Of a stretch of DNA of 64,000 nt, positions 28,553 to 37,900 are shown in pieces. A program made the position numbers and the translations under genes. Under the pieces are notes generated by a model. That model saw only the letters and a program-made list of their open reading frames with translations, ran no database searches and was not told the origin of the DNA. Source of the DNA: a virus; the IMG/VR virus record IMGVR_UViG_3300042371_001161, positions 1 through 64,000 of that record; one strand, 5' to 3'. How positions within the stretch are numbered: position 1 is the stretch's first letter; every line of letters begins with the position of its first letter.

Positions 28553-30232
28553 TTATTGAGTCACATCTACTGTCGTGTATGTAAAGCTAATATCCTCAAT
28601 GGATATAATTGGCAAAGAACCCTTGTATCTAAATAGAAGGTCGTCTTCGTATTGCGGCAACCATCCATCTTCGATAGGTGTTAAAGTCAAGGAGTTGACG
28701 TACACAACTCCTGGAATATTGCTAATTAAGGAAACTATTTGATTATGTCGTATTCTGTCAACATTGAGAGGAAAATTCACTGGGCTGAGGTAATCCACGA
28801 GCGTGTCCTCTATCGTTTGAGCAAGAGAATCTTGGTCGTATCGTTGACTTATGGAAATAGTTCCACTAAGTTGAAGTGTTACAAAAGCTGGGTCAACGAC
28901 ATTAATTGTCAATCCAGCAACAGATTTTGATTGTATGTCAGTCAGTATGTTAACTTTTTGCGTCTCCGTCAACAGCGTATTGTTTCCGTAAGCAACAACG
29001 CTCACAAACCCTGAAACATCCTGTCCGGCGTATGCGGAACCACTGATGGTTGCGCTGGCCGACGTGCCAGTCTTGGCAAATCTAAACGTCGTGTCCGTTG
29101 GGACGTGAGTAATAGTGTGCTGACCGCTAAACGAATTTAATCTAACTTTTGTCAAAGCGCCACTGAATGTCGCTGAACCTGATGTTGAGTCTGATACCGT
29201 GAACGTCGTTACGGTTGGAACTGTGTTAATTGTAAATGTTCCGTTGTAACCAGTTGTTAGTCCGACGCCCTCTACGGTTACCGATTGACCGGCCAACAAA
29301 GCATGACTAGTACTTGTTGTATACGTTATGAGAGTGCCGTTACCTGAGGCTGAAGTAATTGTCGAGCCGTTAAAGTCCATTTCAACAACATCCCCAACCA
29401 CGAACAGGTGTGGGGCTGCGGTTGTTATCGTTGCGACAGAACTTTGCACCTGTGTCTGAATGACGCCAATTGAACGATTGACAGTCAAGTCTCCACTATC
29501 AAGGTCGCCATCTGTTAAGTCGTATGTTTTTGCACGTGAGATTATTCCTGGATAGGTAGTCAAGAGATAGGCGTCAACCTGTGATGCTCGGACTAGTGCT
29601 GATGTGAGCGAACGCAGATACGTGGTGGCTTTGGACAGGTAGTCGATGTCTCCGTCGGCGTTGATTCCGTTAGAAAAACTCGATGGAGTGGCAATAACGG
29701 CGGATACGATGTCGGTCCCAGAGGAGATGATATTTAACTCAGTCCCAGAAGCTAGAGGCGGGATGACACCAGGGTCAAGCGATATAACTTTAGCCACTCC
29801 TGATGGATATTCACCCAACTCTGGGTCAACTCCTTCTATTTCGAGAGCAAAAAGCAACACAAATGCGTACTGTTGGGCCTCGTCTTCAAAAAGTGCGTCG
29901 TACGAAAAAGTCGTTCCAGCAGGGATGGTTCCTCCACTATAGGAACCTAGTGTGATTTCGACATTTACTTCTGCAGGGGTCGCTTCTTGACGCTGATACC
30001 CAAGCATTGTGACTATTCCGGCCATAAGTCTGTCTGGCAAGCGATTAATTGCATTTATGTTTAGGGCGCTAATATATGCTGCGGCTTGAAAAATCGCGTC
30101 TTCTGGAGTCCCAACGCGCAGATTGAAGTCGGGCATAGTTAGACGCCCTAGTTCGATGGCGTCAGTGTAAATATCACCTGGCTCTTTGTCAAAGATTGCT
30201 AAGTTAATGTATTCTGAAAAATCTACCGGCAT
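28553..30232 (-). CDS. Baseplate J-like protein
   Basis: 559 residues. The N-terminal ~120 (AIFQAAAYISALNINAINRL, then RLMAGIVTMLGYQR, and AEVNVEITLGSYSGGTIPAGT) and the C-terminal part (LVDYLSPVNFPLNVDRIR, IPGVVYVNSLTLTP) are typical of the gpJ / Mu gp47 family that forms the wedge of contractile tails. Residues ~255-410 are an insert with two or three units of the kind HALLAGQSVTVEGVG, probably exposed Ig-like decoration. Starts with ATG after GAGGAAGG. Confidence 0.85.
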   Translation of the reverse strand: MPVDFSEYINLAIFDKEPGDIYTDAIELGRLTMPDFNLRVGTPEDAIFQAAAYISALNINAINRLPDRLMAGIVTMLGYQRQEATPAEVNVEITLGSYSGGTIPAGTTFSYDALFEDEAQQYAFVLLFALEIEGVDPELGEYPSGVAKVISLDPGVIPPLASGTELNIISSGTDIVSAVIATPSSFSNGINADGDIDYLSKATTYLRSLTSALVRASQVDAYLLTTYPGIISRAKTYDLTDGDLDSGDLTVNRSIGVIQTQVQSSVATITTAAPHLFVVGDVVEMDFNGSTITSASGNGTLITYTTSTSHALLAGQSVTVEGVGLTTGYNGTFTINTVPTVTTFTVSDSTSGSATFSGALTKVRLNSFSGQHTITHVPTDTTFRFAKTGTSASATISGSAYAGQDVSGFVSVVAYGNNTLLTETQKVNILTDIQSKSVAGLTINVVDPAFVTLQLSGTISISQRYDQDSLAQTIEDTLVDYLSPVNFPLNVDRIRHNQIVSLISNIPGVVYVNSLTLTPIEDGWLPQYEDDLLFRYKGSLPIISIEDISFTYTTVDVTQ

Positions 30233-30248
30233 TTTGTGCAGCCTTCCT

Positions 30249-30551
30249 CTATATATCTAATTCAAATGAAACGGAAACTTTGCTAGAGCCGTTTACTGAT
30301 TCTTGGTCAAGTATTTCTATATTTGTTATTATTACTTCTGGAACAAACTGGGAAGCGTTAAGGACAAATATGCTTTTATTTATCAAACGGAATGATGGGT
30401 CATATGCCCCAAATTGGGGGCTCATGGGGTGGGTTCCAGGCTCGGTGAGCATAGACACTGAAAGCAACTGCGAATAGTAATCCGTCGTTGCTTCATCTAG
30501 TTTTGCTAGGCCAGTAGAATCAAATTTAATTGGGAATTTAATTGCTTGCAT
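30249..30551 (-). CDS. gp25/gpW-like baseplate protein
   Basis: 100 residues from the ATG at 30551, which has AGGA seven bases upstream; a TTG at 30578 without a binding site is less likely. [16 protein letters not shown] at the start, PGTHPMSPQFGAYDPS in the middle (compare the RPxxPxFG signature of the family) and VIITNIEILDQES fit the lysozyme-like gp25 group that initiates sheath assembly. It sits just before the gpJ-like gene, as in most contractile tails. Confidence 0.82.
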   Translation of the reverse strand: MQAIKFPIKFDSTGLAKLDEATTDYYSQLLSVSMLTEPGTHPMSPQFGAYDPSFRLINKSIFVLNASQFVPEVIITNIEILDQESVNGSSKVSVSFELDI

Positions 30552-30633
30552 ATTCAATCCTGTCTTTAAACTTTTCAATTACCCGAACAAGATGCTCAGC
30601 AATTTTTGGTACTATCAAACAAATAGTTTTCAT
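30538..30633 (-). CDS. Possible 31-residue coupled leader protein
   Basis: A short frame from ATG 30633 to TAA 30538 encoding a basic helical peptide ([15 protein letters not shown] start). The ATG overlaps the TGA of the spike gene (ATGA) and its end overlaps the start of the gp25-like gene, so it would couple translation of the two across a gap that otherwise is empty. No family is recognised; it may be just a coupling device or an accident. Confidence 0.35.
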   Translation of the reverse strand: MKTICLIVPKIAEHLVRVIEKFKDRIEYASN

Positions 30634-31640
30634 GAGAATCTCCGCACGGGACGGACATAGATTGCGCTGTTCTTGGTGTAGAGGCCCTCATTGCCGTAGA
30701 AGAAGTTCTGGTTCCACGCAGAGGTGGCGCTGAACTCAGAAGAAGTCCAATAGTAGTCAGCCACAAAATCACCAACACCTAGTTGAAGATATAGAACCCC
30801 ATAGATAGTTTTCATCTCTGCGATACTCCCGAGATACCAGTCCGACTGACCGCCAGAAACCAAATCATCACAGTATTTTGCAGCAGAAGTTGCTGGATTT
30901 GTATGCCCTTGGGCAACCATGTCAATGGTGTTTTGATAGCCAGCGCCCAATGCTTTTGAGTCCGCACCGGTAACTGCTATGCTCTGATAGTTTACGGGAC
31001 TTGATGGTGCCCAGCCTCTCTGTACTTGGGTAGAGACTGGGGCTACTTCAAGGTATGTGAATCCGTCGTACTCGTCATATCTGTCAACAAAGAAGATTAT
31101 CCCCCCACCTGGTCCAGTATCGCCGACCTTGTATGTAAATGTTGGAGCAGCTCCAGTTGGTCCTGTTGCGCCCGTATTGCCCGTTGGTCCTGTTGCGCCC
31201 GTATTGCCCGTTGGTCCTGTTGCGCCCGTATTGCCCGTTGGTCCTGTTGCCCCAGTCAGGCCAGTTGGTCCAGCTAGTCCAGTGGGTCCGGCGGGCCCAG
31301 TAGGTCCGGTAGGTCCGGGGTTGTTGCTTATAGATTCAAGTAGGGCATCGTATTGAGCAATCGTTGGGTGCTTGTCGGAGCGGACTCCGGCCGAGCCGTA
31401 TACGATTAGCTCTGTAAAGAATTCATCAGAAAAACCACACTTCACGGAATCCCCGACCGAAAAGTGCGAATTAGGGGTTGTGTTTAGTGGCATTACTTTC
31501 TCGAAAGTTGAGCCGAGCTCCATGACTCTGACCGACACGAAACCTTTTGCGTCCACGGACTTAACTATGCCAGTATAGAACCTACCCGGGACAAGCGGGT
31601 GGGACGATGATTTGTTCCTGCTGACTATATCTGGACGCAT
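30630..31640 (-). CDS. Baseplate spike with collagen stalk and lectin-like tip
   Basis: 336 residues, three parts. Residues ~15-95 look like the OB-fold of gpV/gp5-type spikes ([20 protein letters not shown], then [11 protein letters not shown]). Residues ~108-165 are a Gly-X-Y stretch ([21 protein letters not shown]) that would form a triple helix, consistent with a trimer. The last ~160 residues match the Lcl/DUF1566 C-type-lectin-like domain ([30 protein letters not shown], and IYVRPVRRF at the end). It would put a binding domain at the tip of the tail. AAGG eight bases upstream of the ATG. Confidence 0.75.
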   Translation of the reverse strand: MRPDIVSRNKSSSHPLVPGRFYTGIVKSVDAKGFVSVRVMELGSTFEKVMPLNTTPNSHFSVGDSVKCGFSDEFFTELIVYGSAGVRSDKHPTIAQYDALLESISNNPGPTGPTGPAGPTGLAGPTGLTGATGPTGNTGATGPTGNTGATGPTGNTGATGPTGAAPTFTYKVGDTGPGGGIIFFVDRYDEYDGFTYLEVAPVSTQVQRGWAPSSPVNYQSIAVTGADSKALGAGYQNTIDMVAQGHTNPATSAAKYCDDLVSGGQSDWYLGSIAEMKTIYGVLYLQLGVGDFVADYYWTSSEFSATSAWNQNFFYGNEGLYTKNSAIYVRPVRRFS

Positions 31641-31681
31641 ATTAATAACCTTACTATTTTGAATGGATTAGCCATTGCTAC

Positions 31682-33403
31682 TTACCAATTACTATCGGAA
31701 CCGCCTGGAGTATTGACTAGTTTCTTTTCATTAAAATTGGGTGTCTTTATCAGCAATACCCACGCTGACTGAATACTCAATAGGTGTCCATAGTCGCGAG
31801 CGTTTCTGACGGCGTCTTCAAATGTGTTCCCGCGCAAAACACCCAAATGTTTGGCCGCGCCTGCAAATCCACCATCAGCGTTGTACCTAGCTATGATTTC
31901 GTCGTTTGTCTTCATGACCGAAGTGCCATTTTGGGTAAAAACACTCGGCAAAAGAATGGCCCTATACTCTGAGCCAGCCTGAACAACATGCGTTATGGAA
32001 TGAATGGTTCGCCACTCGATTACTTCATTTTTCTTGTTTCTTACCACAAAAATAGGGCGATTATAAAGGTCAAGATTTCCCGTAATTATTAGCGAATTAT
32101 AATCATTGGTGCTTGCTGGCATCGGCCCTTTTTCCGCTGCGTACGTTCTAGATATGTTCGCGTAAGGCATTTCTGGATATCTATACACATTGTTCGCATC
32201 GGGCAAATTTGCTCCAGTAATTCTTTTATCAGCAAAGGAGAATTTTATTTCCGGCATGTTTAATATTGCATTTTGCTCAGCAGTCGTCTTTATTTTTTCT
32301 CCTGCTATAAATGTTTGCTGATAAGTGACGCCAATCGGCAGTAGCTCAATTTTTTCTTTTTCTTCGTCACGTGTCAATGTTCTGAAACCTACAGACACGG
32401 GGTCTGGCGTCATTTCGTTAAATGACACAGATTCAACAATGTAATACCCAGACATGTCAGGCACATTGCCAACATAGGCGGTCATTCCTGGCCGTATTTG
32501 TGTGCCGTTGAAACGCTCGACCGAGCAACTGCCTTCTGCCGCATACGGGTCGTTGGCTTTTTTTGTAATGGTTGGCCGTTCCATCAGTCTAAAATACCCC
32601 GATTTCCCGACGTAATCCGGTCCGCTATTTGGCCACTGGAGCGGTATGAATCTCAGGGTGAATGGTGTGCTTTTTGTTTTCTTGGCCTTTGGGTCAAATC
32701 CTGAAAGGTCTACCGTAGTTGTACTTGTCCCCCACTTACTTAGTAAATATTTCTCAGAAGCAAATACTAGAATTCCGTCCACTTCAAACAAAACAAACTT
32801 TGCGTCACCAGCCATTCTTGTCATGACATCCCATAGGGATTCGGTTTGTTTCGAGCCGCTTGCCTTGGTCGTGCCTTTTCCTTTGGCCGTTTGCTCGCAA
32901 TAAAAATCTAATCCATATTTTTTTGCAGCATTAATAATATATTGACTACCGCTTCCCGGTATTGAGCCAGGCTGCTTGTCTCGTTTCATTTGCTGTATGG
33001 CCTTGGAATAGCACTTCAATGAGTACACGGCGCTTCCACCCGGACCCTGAGATACGCTTACATCGGATATTTCAAAAAGCTGTTGTATCGGCTTAATGCC
33101 CCCTGTGCGTGCGTTAATCTGGCCAAGCGTTTGTGTCTCGTAAATGACGTCGCGCCCAAGTATGAAGTAATTCTTTTTAGCCATCTGCAAATCAACATCT
33201 ATGACATCAAAAGATAATTCAGATGCCATAGAAATTGAATAATTAATACTTGCTCTAGTTACTCGTGACGATACGTCGTCGTAAGCTTTATCCGAAAGAC
33301 TTGCAATAATTATTTTGCGTTTATACCTGTCCGGCGACCTAGATATTCTGCCGTATTCATCTGTGGCCGTCTGAGGGGCAAATATTGTATCTGGCGTGTT
33401 CAT
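31682..33403 (-). CDS. Baseplate hub protein, gpD-like
   Basis: 573 residues. N-terminal strands (TRASINYSISMASELSFDVID), the cross-over (LFEISDVSVSQG) and the SLKCYSKAIQQMKRDK region, followed by MTRMAGDAKFVLFE and RPGMTAYVGNVPDMSGYYIVESVSF, correspond to the hub of contractile tails (late control gene D, T4 gp27). Residues ~390-540 are an extra domain with no clear match. Next to the gpV-like spike and after the tube-type protein, as the order requires. It closes the tube end and holds the spike. Confidence 0.78.
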   Translation of the reverse strand: MNTPDTIFAPQTATDEYGRISRSPDRYKRKIIIASLSDKAYDDVSSRVTRASINYSISMASELSFDVIDVDLQMAKKNYFILGRDVIYETQTLGQINARTGGIKPIQQLFEISDVSVSQGPGGSAVYSLKCYSKAIQQMKRDKQPGSIPGSGSQYIINAAKKYGLDFYCEQTAKGKGTTKASGSKQTESLWDVMTRMAGDAKFVLFEVDGILVFASEKYLLSKWGTSTTTVDLSGFDPKAKKTKSTPFTLRFIPLQWPNSGPDYVGKSGYFRLMERPTITKKANDPYAAEGSCSVERFNGTQIRPGMTAYVGNVPDMSGYYIVESVSFNEMTPDPVSVGFRTLTRDEEKEKIELLPIGVTYQQTFIAGEKIKTTAEQNAILNMPEIKFSFADKRITGANLPDANNVYRYPEMPYANISRTYAAEKGPMPASTNDYNSLIITGNLDLYNRPIFVVRNKKNEVIEWRTIHSITHVVQAGSEYRAILLPSVFTQNGTSVMKTNDEIIARYNADGGFAGAAKHLGVLRGNTFEDAVRNARDYGHLLSIQSAWVLLIKTPNFNEKKLVNTPGGSDSNW

Positions 33404-33404
33404 G

Positions 33405-34958
33405 TTACAAGAAGACTATGGGATAGAGCGCAGACCAGTTAACCTGGCTTCCCTTACAGGCCGAAGGTGGAATTTTAAAGCCTTTGCCAAGTTCGTCGGT
33501 AGCTCTTCGAATGCATAGCTCTAAGTCGGTAGGTTTCCGAGGCGGGGGCGTTGGGATGATGGGGTCTTTCTTGAGTAGTGGCATAAATATTAATTGGTCC
33601 TCATTCATCCTTACTTCTTGAATTGTTATACTCACTGTTGCTCTACTAATGCTGCCTTGAGCGCTGTCACTAGAGCTCGAGCCGCCAGGGGTCCTTTGTA
33701 TTGAGTTGAATGACATCTCGGCAATCGCCCACTGGCGATATTTGACAGTAGAACTATTTGTTATTCCGCTAAATAGTGAATCGAAATTAGTAAATACGAC
33801 CAACTCTGGTGTTTCTGCCATTTGTTTAAGCAACCTGAGTTTATGTTCGCAAGAATCATAAAGACTTGACACGTAAGAAGGTTGACTGTCGACGACAAAT
33901 TCAAACGATATTTTCATAAGTTTGTTGTTTTTGTAATCGACAAGAGGGAAGTTCGCAACTCTTTCAATGTCAGTCCATGTTACGCCTATGTTCGAATAAG
34001 AAACATTATTGGGCTTTAAAGTAAATTCATACGTAAGAGCAGTTGTATTATCGGCCGTTCGTTGAATCATCGTAGGAAGGTTTTCGGGGGCTGTGGTGGC
34101 GATGGCGGCTTGTCCGCTGCTCACTCGTGCCCCGACATTCATGGAAGTAACGACAGTCGCCCTGCTTCTTTGTCCAAGTACATCTCTGTAACCATTGCTA
34201 TTTTGTGCACCAGAAACGACGCTGGATGATTGATTAATAGAAGAACCCGATATTGCCTTCTTGGTGAGGGAGGCAATGGTGGCCTCTGCTGCCTTGGTAG
34301 ACAATCCCGTAGATTGAAGTAACTTTATTTGTGCAAATGTAAAGTTTTCAAGATTCATATCTTTTGCATCGCCGATAAATTCATTCCAGCGCGACTGTGA
34401 GGGTTCGTCGAAGTCTGGCAGTTCCTGTAATGTTGGCGTATTTTCAAGGAGAAAAAATCTACGTAAAAGTGGGTGATACCAGTACTGCACCCAGTTGACG
34501 CTGTCCGTATCGTCAAACTTGCGCCACTTCGTTATTCTTGTTGACTTATATGGGTTCAGGGATAGGTCCGAGACGAGCTCATACCAGTCAAAAGTGTATG
34601 TTGTCGCTACGTATATTGTATTACCCCATACGATTTTTTCCCCAGATGGGACACTGTCATATTTTGCTGTTCTGGGGTTGGAATAAGATATCTCTTTTGC
34701 GCGAACCTCTTGGTCGTCGGACCACCCAAATTCATCACTTACCTCATATGGAATGAAATCGTAATCCGACACAGCCACGCCCTGAAAGGGAAACCAATAT
34801 GTGTCATCCGAAACTAAAACAAAATCTGCTGGAAAAATTGGATATTGAGTATTCGTAATTTGCTTGTATCTTTTTTTTATTGGATAGTTTTTACGTAAAC
34901 TACTATTACTAGAGTCCGTGTATCCCACTGTATGATAGTGAATGCTTCCTACTGCCAT
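33405..34958 (-). CDS. Tail protein, probably tube-end / LysM-type adaptor (CIS tube-like)
   Basis: 517 residues. The first 240 are rich in Tyr, Trp and Asp, unusual and unrecognised, with a QAQ-type helical stretch after. Residues ~310-450 (LTYEFTLKPNNVSYSNIGVTW, then FPLVDYKNNKLMKISFEFVV) resemble the tube-end proteins found between tape measure and hub in contractile injection systems and XkdP-type phage tails; no LysM repeat is visible. The ATG shares a base with the tape-measure stop (TAATG), with AAGGAG eight bases upstream. Assignment is by pattern and position. Confidence 0.5.
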   Translation of the reverse strand: MAVGSIHYHTVGYTDSSNSSLRKNYPIKKRYKQITNTQYPIFPADFVLVSDDTYWFPFQGVAVSDYDFIPYEVSDEFGWSDDQEVRAKEISYSNPRTAKYDSVPSGEKIVWGNTIYVATTYTFDWYELVSDLSLNPYKSTRITKWRKFDDTDSVNWVQYWYHPLLRRFFLLENTPTLQELPDFDEPSQSRWNEFIGDAKDMNLENFTFAQIKLLQSTGLSTKAAEATIASLTKKAISGSSINQSSSVVSGAQNSNGYRDVLGQRSRATVVTSMNVGARVSSGQAAIATTAPENLPTMIQRTADNTTALTYEFTLKPNNVSYSNIGVTWTDIERVANFPLVDYKNNKLMKISFEFVVDSQPSYVSSLYDSCEHKLRLLKQMAETPELVVFTNFDSLFSGITNSSTVKYRQWAIAEMSFNSIQRTPGGSSSSDSAQGSISRATVSITIQEVRMNEDQLIFMPLLKKDPIIPTPPPRKPTDLELCIRRATDELGKGFKIPPSACKGSQVNWSALYPIVFL

Positions 34959-37900
34959 TATCGACGCTCCTTTTCTGAACGTTCCCTATCCTGTAATTTT
35001 GCCATAACCATCTGAGCTATAGCTTCTGGCGAGCTATTTCCGCCGTTTACCTCGATTGAGTAGTAGTTGTTAGTACTACCTCCACCGCTAGTAGCGGATG
35101 AGATTGGTCGCGCGACTGACGTGTCTCCGACTCCAGGGCCGGGAACGACGTGTAGATGGCGGTTTGCCGCACTTCCGTGGAACTCTGCGAATCCACCATT
35201 TGCATGAACCAACTTCGAGTATTGTCCAAGATTTTGACCAACAAGGTCGTACGCCGAGCCAGTGGCATGGTCGGAACTTGGTGAACCAAGAGCATAATTT
35301 CGCAAGCTAGACGTAACTGTTCTCTTGCCAGTTAGCTGGCCATTCATGGCGGCATGTCGGCTCATTGTTTGAGAAAGTTTGCTTGTGGAAGTATCTCCGA
35401 TAGCGCCTCCGCGAGGGGTAGAGGTATCGGGTGGAGCGAGGGTCTTTCCATCGTCGCTCATAACTAGGCCGTTCCTCCACCAGTCCGGCATTTCGCCTAG
35501 CGGAGCCGTAAAGAAACCTTCCATATTCGTATTAAATATTTTGATTGCCTCTTCCAGTCCTGTCGCCGCGGTGCCCATGTTTGTAGCCGCTGTTGCAATG
35601 TCGTCCAATGCAACCGTGTTTTCTTTTGCCAAACCTAACTCACCCATCCCATAGCCAGACAATGCGCTTTGGGCTCCGAGCGCCGGATTGTAGGCGCTTT
35701 CCAACCCTAATGTTCCGGTTGGAATCGCCCCTGCCCCGCCCTTGGGCGCATTTAGCAATCGTTGACGTAAGCCATCTTTGTCGTCGTAGGTTAAATCATA
35801 GTCCTTAATATCACCTAAGAGTTTAAGGAATTGTTCTGGGTTATTTTGAAGTAGCGTTGTTAGTTGCGACTCCAAAACCCCTTCTTCAATTTTCAGATTT
35901 CCATGCTCTTCGCTTGACAGAATGGTTCGAAGTTGCTCCGAGGCTGCACCTACCGCTCCTTTTTCCATGTCTCGCACCGACGCCTGATATATCGGGTCAT
36001 TTACGAATGTTTCGCCTTGTCCAGCGAGCTCAGCACCGGGAGCAAATATTTTCCCATCGGCATTCTTTCCGCCAAAAAGGTCAATGAATCCTTGGTACGC
36101 CATGATGCCGTCACCACCGGCAACTTGTAATAATTGATTAAATGCAGGCTCCATATGCGCACGCATTGCGGTTGTTTTTTCGTCAGCGGTCGTACTAGGG
36201 TCCCTCATTATGTCGCCCAGTTGCCTCAAATTTGAATCAAGAGCGTATGTTGCCTCTTCCTTCTCTCGTTGCGTCTTGAAGGCGTTGGCGCCAGAAAGGA
36301 CAATATCAGCTATTAGGTCGTTTAATTCTGCTCCGGTCTTTTTCAGGGAGCCTGAGAACTTTAAAAGAAGGTCGTTGTATTTTATTGTTGGGTCATACAG
36401 GTCGACGCCAAGCGTTTTTGCCAGCTGCTCTAGCTCTGCTCCGCTCTTACCCGTAGCTCGTGATAATGCGCCGATTCTTTCGGTGTTTTGTTTGTCTATT
36501 CTCGACAACTGCGCTTCGATGAGCGGGTCTGATGTTTTCATGATATGTCGGATAGAGTTGGTTGCTCTGGCTTTTAGAGCGTCTCTCTCCTCTGATGTTA
36601 ATTTTTTACCTGAATCTGTTTTGAAGTATTCGTCGAGTATGCCTTTGGCGTCATTAAATTCTGTTTTCCCATTACTCTCGTAACTTCCGCCACCAGCTGC
36701 AATGGCTGCCGTAATATCCCTATTAAACTGACCTAAAGTTTTTCCAAAGCTTGTCCCCAGGCCCACCATTGCGGCATCTCGGCCCTTGAGGCTTCCGCCA
36801 CCTTTTACTGTTTCTGCATTTCTCTGAAACTGCCGACCCGCTTTCTGGAGGTCAATCATGAAGAAGCTAGCCATGCTGGCGTCTATAATCTTTTTGGCCT
36901 TTTTTAACTTCTCTTTACCAGCATTCACCGCACCCATAATGCCTCCAACAAGAAGGCCCACTCCAGCACCTATCGCCGCGCCATAAGGTCCGAACATTGC
37001 GCCTGCGGCTGCTCCACCGGCTGCTCCAGCGAGTGCTCCAGCCTTCACTGACGTTGCCTTGAGCGCGGAGCCGATTCCTGCAACGGCAGCACCCAACATG
37101 GGGTTCACTTGCGCAACCATTCCGCCTAGCGCAATTGCTCCTTGCATTTCTTCAGGGGCGTATTGGCTTGCCAGTCCTAGTCCCATACCGACGCCCATTT
37201 TCGCGCCCATACTGTTGTTAAACTTTTTTACTCCTCCGCCAAATTTGCTATCATTTCGTGAAATTCTGTTCATATCGCGACGATAAGACAGTCTTCCTCC
37301 AAGCTTCTTTAGGCCTCCTTGCTTATCGCTTTCGCCCCTTCTGGCTAGCAAAGCCCCACGTGCCGTACCTAAATCCTTGTACTCGCCCTTCTCTGCATCC
37401 CATGCCCCAGAGTTCATCTGAGCGAAACCGCCGCGAATGGCGCCAAAGCCACGTCTAGCGAGGTATTGCCCCCTATCGGCGACTCCTACGGCCTTTAGCG
37501 CGCCACGCTTTGCGCTGTTGGCAAGACCTTGCCCGATGCTTACCGTACGACCGTCATTCTTGAATTCTGCGGTCGAGCCTTTCTTCGCCATTATTGCTTT
37601 GACTAGTAGTTTTCTATCGGCGAAAGTATCACTCATTCTGGGTGCACCTGGTCCTTGCTGACCACCCCCCATTACTCCGCCGATTTGAGTACCAACAATC
37701 CCTTTTTGTGTAGCTATTTGTCGCAGCTCATCCATTGAGCGGGCATTGAGAGATTGAGTGGCCCTAAATTTTGCGCTCAGTGGGAGGTTGACATTAGGAT
37801 TGACCGGCTTGGTCGTGCCGTCTGGATTTGTTATCTGACCCCTGTCCGCGTAAGGGTCTCTAGCGCGAGCTCCAGTGGCCGCATATACAACCCCACGGCC

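Noticed and set aside
30630-30800. Diversity-generating retroelement variable region
   Set aside because: The lectin-like fold is suggestive, but no reverse transcriptase, accessory gene or near-copy template repeat was found in the window.
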